Positions 15,950 through 25,078 of a DNA stretch of 64,000 nucleotides are shown piece by piece. The stretch comes from Ureibacillus xyleni (GTDB lineage: Bacteria > Bacillota > Bacilli > Bacillales_A > Planococcaceae). Under the pieces are notes generated by a model that was not told the origin of the DNA, did no database searches, and saw only the letters and a program-made list of their open reading frames with translations. The stretch spans positions 124,001 to 188,000 of the forward strand of contig NZ_OBMQ01000005.1 in the NCBI RefSeq assembly GCF_900217795.1. The letters are read 5' to 3'. Made by a program: the position numbers and the translations under genes. Positions within the stretch are counted from its first letter, which is position 1, and the number at the start of each line of letters is the position of its first letter.

Positions 15950-16792
15950 ATGGTTAAAAAACAACTCATAATGGAAAAATCATTGGAGTTATTTGTTGAA
16001 AATGGGTTTGAATCAACTTCAGTTCAACAAATTACGGAACGATGCGGTATATCAAAGGGAGCTTTTTATCTTCATTTTAAATCAAAAGATGAGTTAATTT
16101 ACTGCTTAATTGACCAGTTTATGAGTGAGTTTATTGCTGATGTTGAACGGTCGGTCAGCGGAGATACGCCACCCGAGGAATTATTGTATAATTTCTTACA
16201 TTTAATATTTAGCGAATTTCAGAAACAAGCGAATATCGCAAAATTGTTTATGAAGGAACAAGTCGTTTCGTTTAATAAAGATTTGTTAGAAAAAATGCAA
16301 ATGTATCAAATAATGTTTAATCGAATTATTCTTTCGGTCGTACAAAGGCAATATGTTCAAACAGATAAAAAGATGCATCTCGACATTGTTATGGTAATTA
16401 ACGGACTTACAAAAAGTTACTCGGAGTTAATCTTTCTAGATAATTATTCCGTTGACTTAGATAAATTATGTAAATCAATTGTCGAGAAAGTGTCGATTAT
16501 TGCGCAGCATGCAAATATTCATACGATTACACTGGATTATTTTGCATCTACAAATCATCAAATACAAATCACAAGAGAATCAATTATCGAGCTCATCAAT
16601 GAGGTGCTAAATGAAATTGATGATCATAAAATAGTTCGAGAATCTTTAGTATTATTAAAGGAGCATCTAAAGGAATCGAATTTGAGCGAAGTGCTCGTAC
16701 AAGGATTGCTCAAAAATATAAGAACACATACAAGATGTAAGTGGATTGCTTTCCTTTATCAATTAGAGATTGAAAAGGAAGGAGGACAATAA
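15950..16792 (+). CDS. TetR/AcrR family transcriptional regulator
   Basis: A 280-residue protein. The N-terminal 60 residues form the TetR helix-turn-helix: 'FESTSVQQITERCGISKGAFYLHFKSKDELI'. The remaining 220 residues are helical and longer than the usual TetR ligand domain (about 150), ending with a 'LIELINEVLNEIDDH' stretch, so there may be an extra dimer or ligand module. It is divergent from the RND exporter, with an operator-like palindrome between them, so local repression of the exporter and of itself is the likely role. Confidence 0.88.
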   Translation: MVKKQLIMEKSLELFVENGFESTSVQQITERCGISKGAFYLHFKSKDELIYCLIDQFMSEFIADVERSVSGDTPPEELLYNFLHLIFSEFQKQANIAKLFMKEQVVSFNKDLLEKMQMYQIMFNRIILSVVQRQYVQTDKKMHLDIVMVINGLTKSYSELIFLDNYSVDLDKLCKSIVEKVSIIAQHANIHTITLDYFASTNHQIQITRESIIELINEVLNEIDDHKIVRESLVLLKEHLKESNLSEVLVQGLLKNIRTHTRCKWIAFLYQLEIEKEGGQ

Positions 16793-16835
16793 AAAATGAG
16801 TACCATTATTGACTTAATGGTACTCATTTTTTGTT
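16791..16835 (+). terminator. Bidirectional terminator between tetR and the permease gene
   Basis: AATGAGTACCATTA pairs perfectly with TAATGGTACTCATT (16795-16829), flanked by A6 and T6. It serves the two convergent genes. Confidence 0.9.
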
Positions 16836-16853
16836 TAATATAGAGTAAAGAAA

Positions 16854-18242
16854 TTATTGATTCATTGTACTATGTTTTCTTCCGTATACAAAGTAGAAGA
16901 TAAGTCCGACTACAAACCAAATGCTACATGCAATCCAAGTATGAATAGATAGTTGAAGCATTAGGAACAGACAGGCAATAAATGATAGTATTGGCAGGAT
17001 TGGGAATAGTGGAACTTTAAACCCACCCTTTGGAATACTTTTATTTTTTCTTAAGAAAATAACACCAATTGAAACGATTGTAAATGCAATCAACGTTCCC
17101 ATGTTAACTAATTCAGCCAAAGTATTTAGTGGTATGAAACCTGCACAAAAAGCAACAGCAATTCCGAAAATCCAAGTATTAATATCAGGTGTATTGTGCT
17201 TAGGATTTAGTTTTGTCAGTATGTTCGGAAGTAGACCATCACGAGCTATGGCAAAAATAAGACGCGAGCCCCCATATATCATGACTAGTATTACGGTCAT
17301 CATCCCCGTTACGGCCCCTAAAGATATTACACCCGAAATCCAATCTTGCCCAACAAGTTGAAGTGCATAGCTAACAGGATTGCTTACATTTAAGTCTGTA
17401 AATGGGACAATTCCAGTTAAAACCAATGAAACCGATATATATAGGAAGGAACAGACTAATAATGAACCAATGATTCCGATTGGTAAATTCCTTTGAGGAT
17501 TTTTTACTTCCTCAGCAGCTGATGAAACAGCATCAAATCCGAGATAGGCGAAGAAAACAAGTGCTCCACCTGCAAGTACACCTTCAAAACCAAATGGCAT
17601 AAACGGCTGCCAATTATCTGGTTTTACGTAAAATACACCAACGAAAATAAATAGTAAAATAACCCCGACTTTGACAAAAACCATGATTCTATTTATTTTA
17701 GCGGATTCCTGCATTCCAAGCGTTAATAAATAAGTGATAATAACAACAATTAGTACTGCGGGTAAATTAATAAATGTACCACCATCTGGATTAAAAGGAC
17801 CTGTTAAAGAGGCTGGAATAAAAATGTTTAATCCCTCTAATAACGAGATTAAATATGCAGACCAACCAGTTGCAACAGATGCGGAAGCTAATCCATACTC
17901 TAATATTAACGCCCACCCAACAAACCAAGCTAGTAACTCTCCAAAGATAATATAGCTGTATGTATATGCACTTCCAGTAACAGGTATTGCTGAAGAAAAT
18001 TCAGAATAACACATTGCTGCAAGGGCACAAACTAGAGCTGCAATTAGAAATGAAAATACTATAGCTGGCCCTGAATGACTAGCAGCTACAGTGCCGGGAA
18101 GGATAAAGATCCCTGTCCCAACAATGGCACCAACACCTAATAAAATAAGATCAAAGGCACCTAATGTTTGTTTTAGTCGTACACCATTATTTTTACTTAA
18201 CAAATCATGAATATTCTTTTTTCTAAACAAATTTGACAACAT
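16854..18242 (-). CDS. APC superfamily amino acid permease (YfnA-like)
   Basis: About 462 residues with twelve hydrophobic segments. The substrate-site signature of the APC family is clear in TM1 (LGVGAIVGTGIFILPG) and TM6 (FFAYLGFDAVSSAAEEVKNPQRNLP). This is the cationic/branched amino acid transporter branch (YfnA/YhdG type); the exact substrate is not readable. A GTG at 18248 and an ATG at 18242 are both possible starts; neither has a strong ribosome site and I use the ATG. It shares a terminator with the convergent tetR gene. Confidence 0.87.
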   Translation of the reverse strand: MLSNLFRKKNIHDLLSKNNGVRLKQTLGAFDLILLGVGAIVGTGIFILPGTVAASHSGPAIVFSFLIAALVCALAAMCYSEFSSAIPVTGSAYTYSYIIFGELLAWFVGWALILEYGLASASVATGWSAYLISLLEGLNIFIPASLTGPFNPDGGTFINLPAVLIVVIITYLLTLGMQESAKINRIMVFVKVGVILLFIFVGVFYVKPDNWQPFMPFGFEGVLAGGALVFFAYLGFDAVSSAAEEVKNPQRNLPIGIIGSLLVCSFLYISVSLVLTGIVPFTDLNVSNPVSYALQLVGQDWISGVISLGAVTGMMTVILVMIYGGSRLIFAIARDGLLPNILTKLNPKHNTPDINTWIFGIAVAFCAGFIPLNTLAELVNMGTLIAFTIVSIGVIFLRKNKSIPKGGFKVPLFPILPILSFIACLFLMLQLSIHTWIACSIWFVVGLIFYFVYGRKHSTMNQ

Positions 18243-18419
18243 AAACACCTATTCTTTTTATTATGAAAAAAATACTACTATGATTACGGTCGACGGTCAA
18301 ATATTTATTAAAGAAAATGACGAATTTTATCGAATGTGTAGATAATTTCTAACAATTTACCAAATATAATTTTCCGAATTGTTAAAAATTTATTATTTTT
18401 CATAATACTATAAATAATT

Positions 18420-18456
18420 AAAAAGCTTAAGCCCCTATAAAAAGGACTTAAGCTTA
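18420..18456 (-). terminator. Terminator of the HD-GYP response regulator gene
   Basis: AAGCTTAAG and CTTAAGCTT (18422-18454) pair with a partly paired interior. On the minus strand it is followed by TTTTT. The rest of the gap 18249-18420 is AT-rich promoter sequence of the permease gene. Confidence 0.7.
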
Positions 18457-18479
18457 ATGAGGCTATTTATAAATGGATG

Positions 18480-20003
18480 TTATTTAATCTCGTCGTTAAT
18501 TTTAATAAACTCTTGGATGTTTAGTAGAAATATATCTGTTAATTCAGGGTCGAAATGTATACCTCGTTGGTCTTGGAAGTATTTAATGATTTTTTCCATC
18601 TTCCAACCTTTTTTATAGACACGATCACTAATTAAGGCATCAAATACGTCAACAATCGCAGTAATTCGGCCATACAAGTGAATTTCTTTCTGCTTTAAGC
18701 CTCTAGGATAACCAGTGCCATTATATTTCTCATGGTGTTGATGGGCAATAATCGCAGCGGCTTTTAAAATAGGGCGTTCAGAGTGTTTTAACATATCGTA
18801 TCCAATTTGAGCATGGCATTTCATAATTTCATACTCTTCTTTAGTTAGTTTGTCAGGTTTGTTCATTATAGCGTCACTTATTCCAACCTTGCCAATATCA
18901 TGCATAGGGGATGCTAGCTGGATAATTTCTGATTCTTCTTCTGATAAACCGTACTTCAATGCTAAAAGCTTAGAAAATTCAGCTACCCTCTTAACGTGAT
19001 TCCCAGTTTCTTTAGAGCGCATTTCTCCAATTTCCCCTAATGTGTAAATAATTTCCCTTTGTGTATGGTCAATTTCTTCAACTAAACAGACGTTTTTAAA
19101 CGTTGCAGAGGTTTGGGAGGAAAAAATGTCAATAATTTTCTTATCCCAATCTGTTAAAGTTCTCGCAGTAAAGAAATAGATAAAATAGTGGCGGTTAAAA
19201 ACTGTCCCGAGATAAAGTAAAAATGAATCGTTACCTATAAAACTTTGATTACTTTGAAAATGTTGAGTAATTTGTTCTGTAAATTTACTGAGAAGATCAT
19301 GGATGGATACATTATCAAATATTCCATTTTTAATTAATATTGATGTACCTTCTATTGTTCTTTGTAAAAAAACTCCACCAATTTTAGATGAATCATTTAG
19401 TCTGAGGAGAGAGATGAACTGTAACATGATGGTGTTTACTAATTGATATTTCGAAGTATCTTTAATAATTTCAGATGTTGCAGATATAACGTGCTCTAAC
19501 CTTTTTTTACTATCATCCACTACAAGCAAATCCCGATAGGCACGTAACATAAAAATAATGGATGTAAAAAGCCTTTGTGGAGTAAGTTCTGATTTTTCTT
19601 TGTAATCATTTATATTTTGGGAAATAATCACTTTATCTATGGGAAATTGGTTAGGTTGATTGATTAAAAGGAAAATACGAGTTTTGTTGTTTTGCAATTC
19701 GTTACGTAAGAAGTCTATAATTTTTAAGCTGACATCTTTCGTTTCTAGTACAGCATCAAGAAGAATGAGTGCTATATTGTCATTTTTACATATGATCTGT
19801 TTTGCCTCATTTGCAGTGTAAGCGTGAAATAGTGAAACAGGTTTTTCTTCAAAAATGACATCTTTTAGGGTGCTTTTTATCTTATCATGTATTGTTGGAT
19901 CTTCATCCACAATTAGTATTTTCCATGAATCGATATGTATGTCATCTTCATTATAGTTTTGAAACAAGGTTTGAAAATTGTCTAAAGGTAACTTACTGTC
20001 CAT
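18480..20003 (-). CDS. Response regulator with HD-GYP output (cyclic-di-GMP phosphodiesterase)
   Basis: A 507-residue protein. Residues about 27-140 form a receiver domain with acidic pair D33/D35 (VDEDP) and phosphorylation site D83 (LLLDAVLE). Residues about 165-310 are a DUF3369-like middle domain. The C-terminal HD-GYP domain has MHDIGKVGI (HD pair), the downstream HHEKYNGTGYPRGL (GYP) and 'ITAIVDVFDALISDRVYKKGW'. All metal-binding motifs look intact, so an active phosphodiesterase is likely. The start has a GGAGG site. No kinase gene is adjacent. Confidence 0.88.
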   Translation of the reverse strand: MDSKLPLDNFQTLFQNYNEDDIHIDSWKILIVDEDPTIHDKIKSTLKDVIFEEKPVSLFHAYTANEAKQIICKNDNIALILLDAVLETKDVSLKIIDFLRNELQNNKTRIFLLINQPNQFPIDKVIISQNINDYKEKSELTPQRLFTSIIFMLRAYRDLLVVDDSKKRLEHVISATSEIIKDTSKYQLVNTIMLQFISLLRLNDSSKIGGVFLQRTIEGTSILIKNGIFDNVSIHDLLSKFTEQITQHFQSNQSFIGNDSFLLYLGTVFNRHYFIYFFTARTLTDWDKKIIDIFSSQTSATFKNVCLVEEIDHTQREIIYTLGEIGEMRSKETGNHVKRVAEFSKLLALKYGLSEEESEIIQLASPMHDIGKVGISDAIMNKPDKLTKEEYEIMKCHAQIGYDMLKHSERPILKAAAIIAHQHHEKYNGTGYPRGLKQKEIHLYGRITAIVDVFDALISDRVYKKGWKMEKIIKYFQDQRGIHFDPELTDIFLLNIQEFIKINDEIK

Positions 20004-20253
20004 CAGGAACCTCCGCCAAGATTAATTTGGAAGAATTCTTTACTTTATAGTAAAATAAGGTAATTTATTAATCGCAATGTATTAGTTATTAATTTTTATA
20101 TAGAAAAATTTTAACAGAAACCGTGCAATATGTTATAAAAAATTTCATTTCGCTTTGAAGTTTATGTATAAAATGTGGACAGTATTAGGGTATTTTAGAA
20201 AAAGCTAGGTATATTTTAGAGAAATCATTAATGTACCTAGCTTCTAAAAATGG
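20004..20253. promoter_or_regulatory. Intergenic region with promoter of the HD-GYP regulator and a terminator
   Basis: About 190 bases of AT-rich leader for the minus-strand regulator, then the lectin terminator. I see no gene. Confidence 0.5.
20196..20245 (-). terminator. Terminator of the lectin gene
   Basis: AGCTAGGTA (20203-20211) pairs with TACCTAGCT (20234-20242). On the minus strand TTTTTCTAAAAT follows. Confidence 0.75.
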
Positions 20254-21540
20254 TTATCTTCCTTGGTAGCTATGAATCAAATCACCGTTTTGTCCACGTG
20301 CAAATACATCCGTACGATTTGGCCCCCAAGATACACTTGCTGGCGCACTTGTTAAATTTCCGCCTAGAGACTCCCAACTATCCCAACGTGAACCGTTCCA
20401 AGTGCGTTTATAAAGTCGGTTCCCTGTGCCTCTAACAAATACATCAAGTTGATTATTGCGTCGTGATGATACAGTTGGGCTACTCGTTAATGTTCCGCCT
20501 AAGCTTTCCCAATCAGACCATACAGAGCCGTTCCACCATTTATGGATTAAATCGTTATTTTGCCCTCGAGCGAACACATCAATACGATTTGGTCCCCATG
20601 AAACCGCTGCTGGTTCTGAATTTAAGTTACCACCAAGGTCTTCCCAATTTTCCCATCGAGAACCGTTCCATGTTCTTTTATATAAACGATTGTTAGAACC
20701 TCTGACAAATACATCTAACTGATTTGCTCGTCGTGAGGAAGCAGCAGGACCACTCGTTAATACTCCGCCAAGGTTTTCCCAATCATTCCAACGCGAGCCA
20801 TCCCACCATTTATGATATAGTGCATTATCTGTTCCTCTGACAAATACATCAATACGATTTGGTCCCCAAGATACTGCTCCGGGAGAAGAGGTTAATACAC
20901 CACCAAGGTTCTCCCAGTTACTCCATCTACTGCCGTCCCACCAAATGTGGTAAAGGGCATTATCCGTACCTCTTGCAAAAACATCTAGTCGATTCGCTTG
21001 CCAAGAAGATACAGTAGGTGCACCAACAATTGATCCACCAAGGCTTTCCCAATCAGACCATCGCCCACCTGGTGTAGGAGTCGGTCCTGGTCCGGGACTT
21101 GGTTGTTGTCCTCGTAGAATATTAACTGTTATCTCAATAACTCTTGTTAATACACGATCGATTGTGTTAAGTGGAAAATTTAGTTGACGAATAAGAAGAT
21201 TGAACCAAGGTGTTTCACTTTGGAATTGCTCATAAATTTCGTTTGAAGACCTGTTAATGTTTGCTTCATTTCGAGTAAAGTTAACGATTAAAAAAATAAA
21301 GGTATCAACAAGCTGCCTATTCACCCCAGCCTGCTCTAATTGTGTATAAAGATTACTATGACGCGACCGAATTTCTTGCATAATTTCCTGAACATTTGGT
21401 CGATCAGATTGCCTAGAAGGTTGTTGTTGCCGCTGTGGTTGTCTTGGTTGTTGTTGTGCAGTATGCTGAGGATACTGTTGAGGTGTGGGGTACATAGGAA
21501 CATATTGAACATAATATGGATAGCCATTATACATGTACAC
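20254..21540 (-). CDS. PLL-like six-bladed beta-propeller lectin with N-terminal helical domain
   Basis: From GTG 21540 the product has 428 residues. A Tyr/Gln/Pro-rich head (about 1-45) is followed by a helical domain (about 50-140), a proline linker, and six repeats of about 46 residues of the form 'GSRWxxWExLGGxLxSxP...LDVFxRGxxNxLYHxWW' typical of PLL/fucose-binding propellers (former DUF346). Such propellers bind fucosylated or methylated sugars. Repeats alternate in two subtypes (SWGPNR versus SRRxNQ). There is no signal peptide. GTG 21540 is chosen because GGAGGG lies 10 nt upstream, while the ATG at 21549 is only 1 nt from it. A spore-surface location is possible but not shown. Confidence 0.8.
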   Translation of the reverse strand: MYMYNGYPYYVQYVPMYPTPQQYPQHTAQQQPRQPQRQQQPSRQSDRPNVQEIMQEIRSRHSNLYTQLEQAGVNRQLVDTFIFLIVNFTRNEANINRSSNEIYEQFQSETPWFNLLIRQLNFPLNTIDRVLTRVIEITVNILRGQQPSPGPGPTPTPGGRWSDWESLGGSIVGAPTVSSWQANRLDVFARGTDNALYHIWWDGSRWSNWENLGGVLTSSPGAVSWGPNRIDVFVRGTDNALYHKWWDGSRWNDWENLGGVLTSGPAASSRRANQLDVFVRGSNNRLYKRTWNGSRWENWEDLGGNLNSEPAAVSWGPNRIDVFARGQNNDLIHKWWNGSVWSDWESLGGTLTSSPTVSSRRNNQLDVFVRGTGNRLYKRTWNGSRWDSWESLGGNLTSAPASVSWGPNRTDVFARGQNGDLIHSYQGR

Positions 21541-21631
21541 TTTTTTCATTCCCTCCATTTCTATGATAGTGTATGCAGTACACTTCAAAGTGGGACTATG
21601 AAGGAAGAGCAGAAGTATTTCTACTAATGAG

Positions 21632-22084
21632 CTAGTTTAGCGGTGGTTTTTTACCAAAAAGTAGCGAAGTTTTTGGTCTTTCTAATGGAGTAATATTTAT
21701 TATAAAGTAGCTAATAATGAGGATTAGAATAACAAGGGAGTAAATTAGAGTATCAATAGGATGATCATGTTCAACGATAATAAGTCTTACCATCGCTGTT
21801 ATGCCGATATAGATAAAGTACCTTAATGGGAAATGATATTCTTCCTTAAAGTACTTCACAATCATTGTAATGAACTCAAAATATAAAAAGAATAAAAGAA
21901 TATTTGCAAGGAACACTTTATAATCGCTACCTCCTGAAATGAGGAGGATTTTAAAAAATTCAATGATTTCCCTAATGAGCAGAATTGATAGAATAACAGC
22001 TAAAGTAATTAAACAGCCATTTAAAAACCATTGTAAAGTTTTTGGAAAGTATAGCCTTGCATTGTCCCAGTTCCATTTTCCCAT
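21632..22084 (-). CDS. psiE: Phosphate-starvation-inducible protein PsiE family
   Basis: A 150-residue membrane protein with four hydrophobic segments (about 20-42, 60-80, 88-106, 112-132). The conserved PsiE features are present: '[42 protein letters not shown]'. The family is widespread, and its function beyond the phosphate-starvation link in E. coli is unknown. An AGGAGG site lies 11 nt before the ATG, slightly far. Confidence 0.85.
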   Translation of the reverse strand: MGKWNWDNARLYFPKTLQWFLNGCLITLAVILSILLIREIIEFFKILLISGGSDYKVFLANILLFFLYFEFITMIVKYFKEEYHFPLRYFIYIGITAMVRLIIVEHDHPIDTLIYSLVILILIISYFIINITPLERPKTSLLFGKKPPLN

Positions 22085-22248
22085 AAACGGTTTTTCCTCC
22101 TTTCACAGAGTTTAAATTTGCTATTTTAGAAAACTATCAGCATGTTGTACTTTATGAATAAATGATTAAATTAATGAAAAGGCATAAACGGTTTGTATGG
22201 AAAATTTGTTACAGTTATGGGGTATTTAATACAATAGAAGGAGTTTTT

Positions 22249-23460
22249 ATGGAAAAGTTATTATATGAACGAAGCATAAAACGATATTACATCAACGTTA
22301 TTTTTACAATTTTGGTTATGTTAACAGGTTTAAGCGTTCTAAATCCACGCATGGGACTAGATGAGATGGGTTTTTTAATACATGCATTACTTGTAATGAT
22401 CTTATCTGTCTGTTTAATATATTATCCTAAAAATAGGACCCGCTATTTTCGATTGTGTATAGTTCTTTTATCCTTTGCGTTATTCTACTTGCTTTTCTTT
22501 TTATACCCTGAAACCGGCACGACAATATTATTAATTTGTTTTATCCCTGCAATTTCAATTTTGTTTTTTGATGCAAAGCTCTTTTATTTTTCCATCATTT
22601 TAAATACCCTACTTCTTACTCTAACTGTAACCTATATACAATTAGGACATTTAGAAGCAATGTATCCATATTTAACGGAGGATTTAATAGGAAATTGTAT
22701 TAATCTAATTGTTAGTCAAATTATTCTCTCATTTATTTTTCATTTAACTTCCGAACGAATAAGAGCACAACACTTGTTTTATGAGCAAATGAAACATAAT
22801 GAAAGATTGAAAACAACGGGTGAATTAGCTGCGGCAGTTGCCCATGAAATAAGAAATCCTCTGACAGTCGTGAAAGGTTATTTGCAAATCTATGAACAAG
22901 ATTCAGCAGGAGATAATCAAAAAAAGCAAAACTTTAGACTATTAATAGAAGAATTAGAAACTGCAGAACATGTAATAACGGATTTATTATCTTTATCAAA
23001 ACCATCAAATAATAGAGAAGTTGAGAAAATTGAAATTAAACCAATAATCTATAATGTAGCAGAATTACTTCAATCTTATGGTCTATCTACAAAGAATAAA
23101 ATTGATGCATATGTAGAAGATGATTGTACCATTATTATGAATAAAATAGAGTTACATCAACTGCTCGTCAATATTATTAAAAATGCAATTGAAGCATCCT
23201 CTAGTGGAGATTCAATTGTAGTAAGAGCAGTTAAAAAGACAGAGAATGTGGTAATTACAGTATCCGATTATGGAAAGGGAATGTCAGCACAAGAATTAGA
23301 GTCGATTGGCACCCCATTTTATTCACTAAAAGCAAAAGGAACAGGGCTCGGGATTATGATTTGTAACCATATTGTTGCAAATAATAACGGTTCGATCCAT
23401 TATGAAAGTGTATCTGGCAAAGGGACAACTGTTACAATTACGTTCCCATCTCATCACTAG
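22249..23460 (+). CDS. Multi-pass membrane sensor histidine kinase (sporulation-kinase-like)
   Basis: From the ATG at 22249 (GAAGGAG site 5-6 nt upstream) the product has 403 residues. An earlier in-frame start at 22162 has no ribosome site. Six hydrophobic segments fill residues 12-165, with almost no extracellular domain. HisKA follows with H199 in AAAVAHEIRNPL, then an HATPase domain with N box NIIKNAIEAS, G1 DYGKGMS and G2 GTGLGIMIC. The layout is that of KinB/KinC-like sporulation kinases, which feed phosphate to Spo0F. No response regulator is adjacent, which fits such an orphan kinase. Confidence 0.8.
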   Translation: MEKLLYERSIKRYYINVIFTILVMLTGLSVLNPRMGLDEMGFLIHALLVMILSVCLIYYPKNRTRYFRLCIVLLSFALFYLLFFLYPETGTTILLICFIPAISILFFDAKLFYFSIILNTLLLTLTVTYIQLGHLEAMYPYLTEDLIGNCINLIVSQIILSFIFHLTSERIRAQHLFYEQMKHNERLKTTGELAAAVAHEIRNPLTVVKGYLQIYEQDSAGDNQKKQNFRLLIEELETAEHVITDLLSLSKPSNNREVEKIEIKPIIYNVAELLQSYGLSTKNKIDAYVEDDCTIIMNKIELHQLLVNIIKNAIEASSSGDSIVVRAVKKTENVVITVSDYGKGMSAQELESIGTPFYSLKAKGTGLGIMICNHIVANNNGSIHYESVSGKGTTVTITFPSHH

Positions 23461-23499
23461 GGCTTGATGTAAATTATGCATAGGATTGGTGTGACGAAG

Positions 23500-23991
23500 A
23501 TGATTAAAAAAATATCAACAAATTTATGGTTTAATATAGAGGCAGAGGAAGTAGCAAATTTTTATGTTTCTATTTTTAAAAATTCGAATATCGAAAAAGT
23601 GACACGATATGGAAAAGAACGCCACGAGTTGGAAGGGTTATCACAAGGGGATGTAATGACAGTAGAATTTCAACTTGAAGGACAATCTTTTGTAGCTCTA
23701 AATGGTGGCCCTCTGTACAAATTTACTGAAGCGATTTCTTTCATTGTTAACTGCGATTCACAGGAAGAAATTGACTACTTTTGGGATAGACTTTCTGAAG
23801 GTGGGGAAAAAAAAGCGCAAGTGTGCGGATGGTTAAAAGATCGTTATGGTGTTTCGTGGCAAATTGTTCCTACCATTTTAAATGATTTAATAACAGGAGA
23901 CAGCTCCAAAAGCGAAAGAGTAATGAAAGTGTTGCTACAAATGAAGAAAATTAATATAGAGCAGTTAGTAAGAGCCTATAATGAAGAATAA
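23500..23991 (+). CDS. PhnB-like VOC family protein (3-demethylubiquinone methyltransferase-like fold)
   Basis: A 163-residue protein from ATG 23500, preceded by GGTG; a longer version from 23476 lacks a ribosome site. It has the PhnB pattern: 'LWFNIEAEEVANFYVSIFKNSNIEKVTRYG', 'GQSFVALNGGP', and 'CGWLKDRYGVSWQIVP'. Many such proteins are annotated as 3-demethylubiquinone methyltransferase-like, but they are VOC proteins of unknown substrate. It is followed closely by a YdeI-type gene. Confidence 0.8.
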   Translation: MIKKISTNLWFNIEAEEVANFYVSIFKNSNIEKVTRYGKERHELEGLSQGDVMTVEFQLEGQSFVALNGGPLYKFTEAISFIVNCDSQEEIDYFWDRLSEGGEKKAQVCGWLKDRYGVSWQIVPTILNDLITGDSSKSERVMKVLLQMKKINIEQLVRAYNEE

Positions 23992-24019
23992 CAATTTACT
24001 TTAAAGTGGGGGCACTTAA

Positions 24020-24691
24020 ATGGCAAGTTCGATTGTAGAAAAGTTGAAGCTGACCAAATATAAAAATGTGGCATTATTAAATGTTCCAGTAGGTTCTCAT
24101 TATTTTGATGGGATATCTGATTGCGACACAGTGCTAGGAACAAAAAAATATGACTTAATTTTTTCATTTGTCTTAGATATGCAAAGCTTACAAAGTGGCG
24201 TTAGCGAGATAATAGAAGGTAATTACTTAAGCACACAAGGATACTTATACTTTGCCTATCCGAAGAAGGGGAATAAAGTATATCAAACCTTCATTCACCG
24301 CGACGAATTGTTAGAAGGCTTAGGTGCAGATCGAGATGGGTATATAGGTAATAGTACGATTAAATTTTCACGCATGGTTGGCTTAGATGATGTATTCACG
24401 GTAGTGGGCTTAAAAGAAGATTCAAAAACAAAAAATAAGGTTTCGACTAAGAAAAATCAATATGTTGATGATTATATAGATTATATTCCTCAAATAGAAC
24501 AAAGTTTAGAAGATGCTCCTAATTTGTTAGCTTTTTATCAATCCTTAACTCCAGGCTACAAAAAAGATTGGGCCCGATATGTATACAGTGCAAAACAAGA
24601 TGTGACTAAGAAAAAACGACAAGAAGAAATGAAAAAGATATTAGCTGAAGGATATAAAACGCGAGATCTTTATAAGTTGGGTAAAAAATAA
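24020..24691 (+). CDS. YdeI/OmdA-associated C-terminal domain protein
   Basis: A 223-residue protein. The N-terminal 140 residues (KYKNVALLNVP, IFSFVLDMQSL) form an alpha/beta domain also seen as DUF3052-like. The C-terminal 55 residues carry the YdeI/OmdA helix pattern 'FYQSLTPGYKKDWARYVYSAK' with the following K/R-rich helix. YdeI-type proteins have been linked to resistance to cationic peptides in Bacillus; the role here is inferred from that family only. It lies 28 nt behind the PhnB-like gene and ends in a terminator. Confidence 0.7.
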   Translation: MASSIVEKLKLTKYKNVALLNVPVGSHYFDGISDCDTVLGTKKYDLIFSFVLDMQSLQSGVSEIIEGNYLSTQGYLYFAYPKKGNKVYQTFIHRDELLEGLGADRDGYIGNSTIKFSRMVGLDDVFTVVGLKEDSKTKNKVSTKKNQYVDDYIDYIPQIEQSLEDAPNLLAFYQSLTPGYKKDWARYVYSAKQDVTKKKRQEEMKKILAEGYKTRDLYKLGKK

Positions 24692-24704
24692 TATCACATT
24701 AGTA

Positions 24705-24740
24705 AGTAACGGTATTTTAAAAGAAACCGTTACTTTTTTA
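24705..24740 (+). terminator. Terminator of the YdeI-like gene
   Basis: AGTAACGGT pairs with ACCGTTACT around a short loop, followed by TTTTTT. Confidence 0.85.
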
Positions 24741-24820
24741 TTTTATGATTTCGTAATATTACTTTAAAATAGTTTTATTTAACATAATAATATTTATTTG
24801 CAAAGTAAGAACAACCGAAG

Positions 24821-24835
24821 CATTTTCAGAAAAGT
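24821..24835 (+). promoter_or_regulatory. CodY-like box upstream of the branched-chain amino acid transporter
   Basis: CATTTTCAGAAAAGT matches the CodY consensus AATTTTCWGAAAATT at 13 of 15 positions. It lies about 165 bp upstream of the -35. A second, weaker candidate is TGTTTTTAGAAAACA around 24863. CodY senses isoleucine/leucine/valine, so control of their uptake is expected. Confidence 0.55.
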
Positions 24836-24999
24836 GTTGCATTTTAGTTAACACATAATATTCTGTTTTTAGAAAACAATCTAAATTTACTAAAAATTTT
24901 ACTAGACTAAATAGGTAGAATGTTTTACAATCGTAAAGTCTAACAATCAGAAAAAGGATATGGGGATAATTTCATCATTCAGAATATTTCGATTAACTA

Positions 25000-25028
25000 T
25001 TGCTGTATTCTAATGTATTAGCTATAAT
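25000..25028 (+). promoter_or_regulatory. Sigma-A promoter of the liv operon
   Basis: TTGCTG (25000-25005) and a perfect TATAAT (25023-25028) are separated by 17 bp. The start codon follows at 25079, leaving a leader of about 45 nt. The rest of the 387-bp gap from 24692 shows no gene. Confidence 0.75.
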
Positions 25029-25078
25029 TATCAGAAATATCAATATTCTTTGAAACATCTATGCGGGGGGATATAAAA

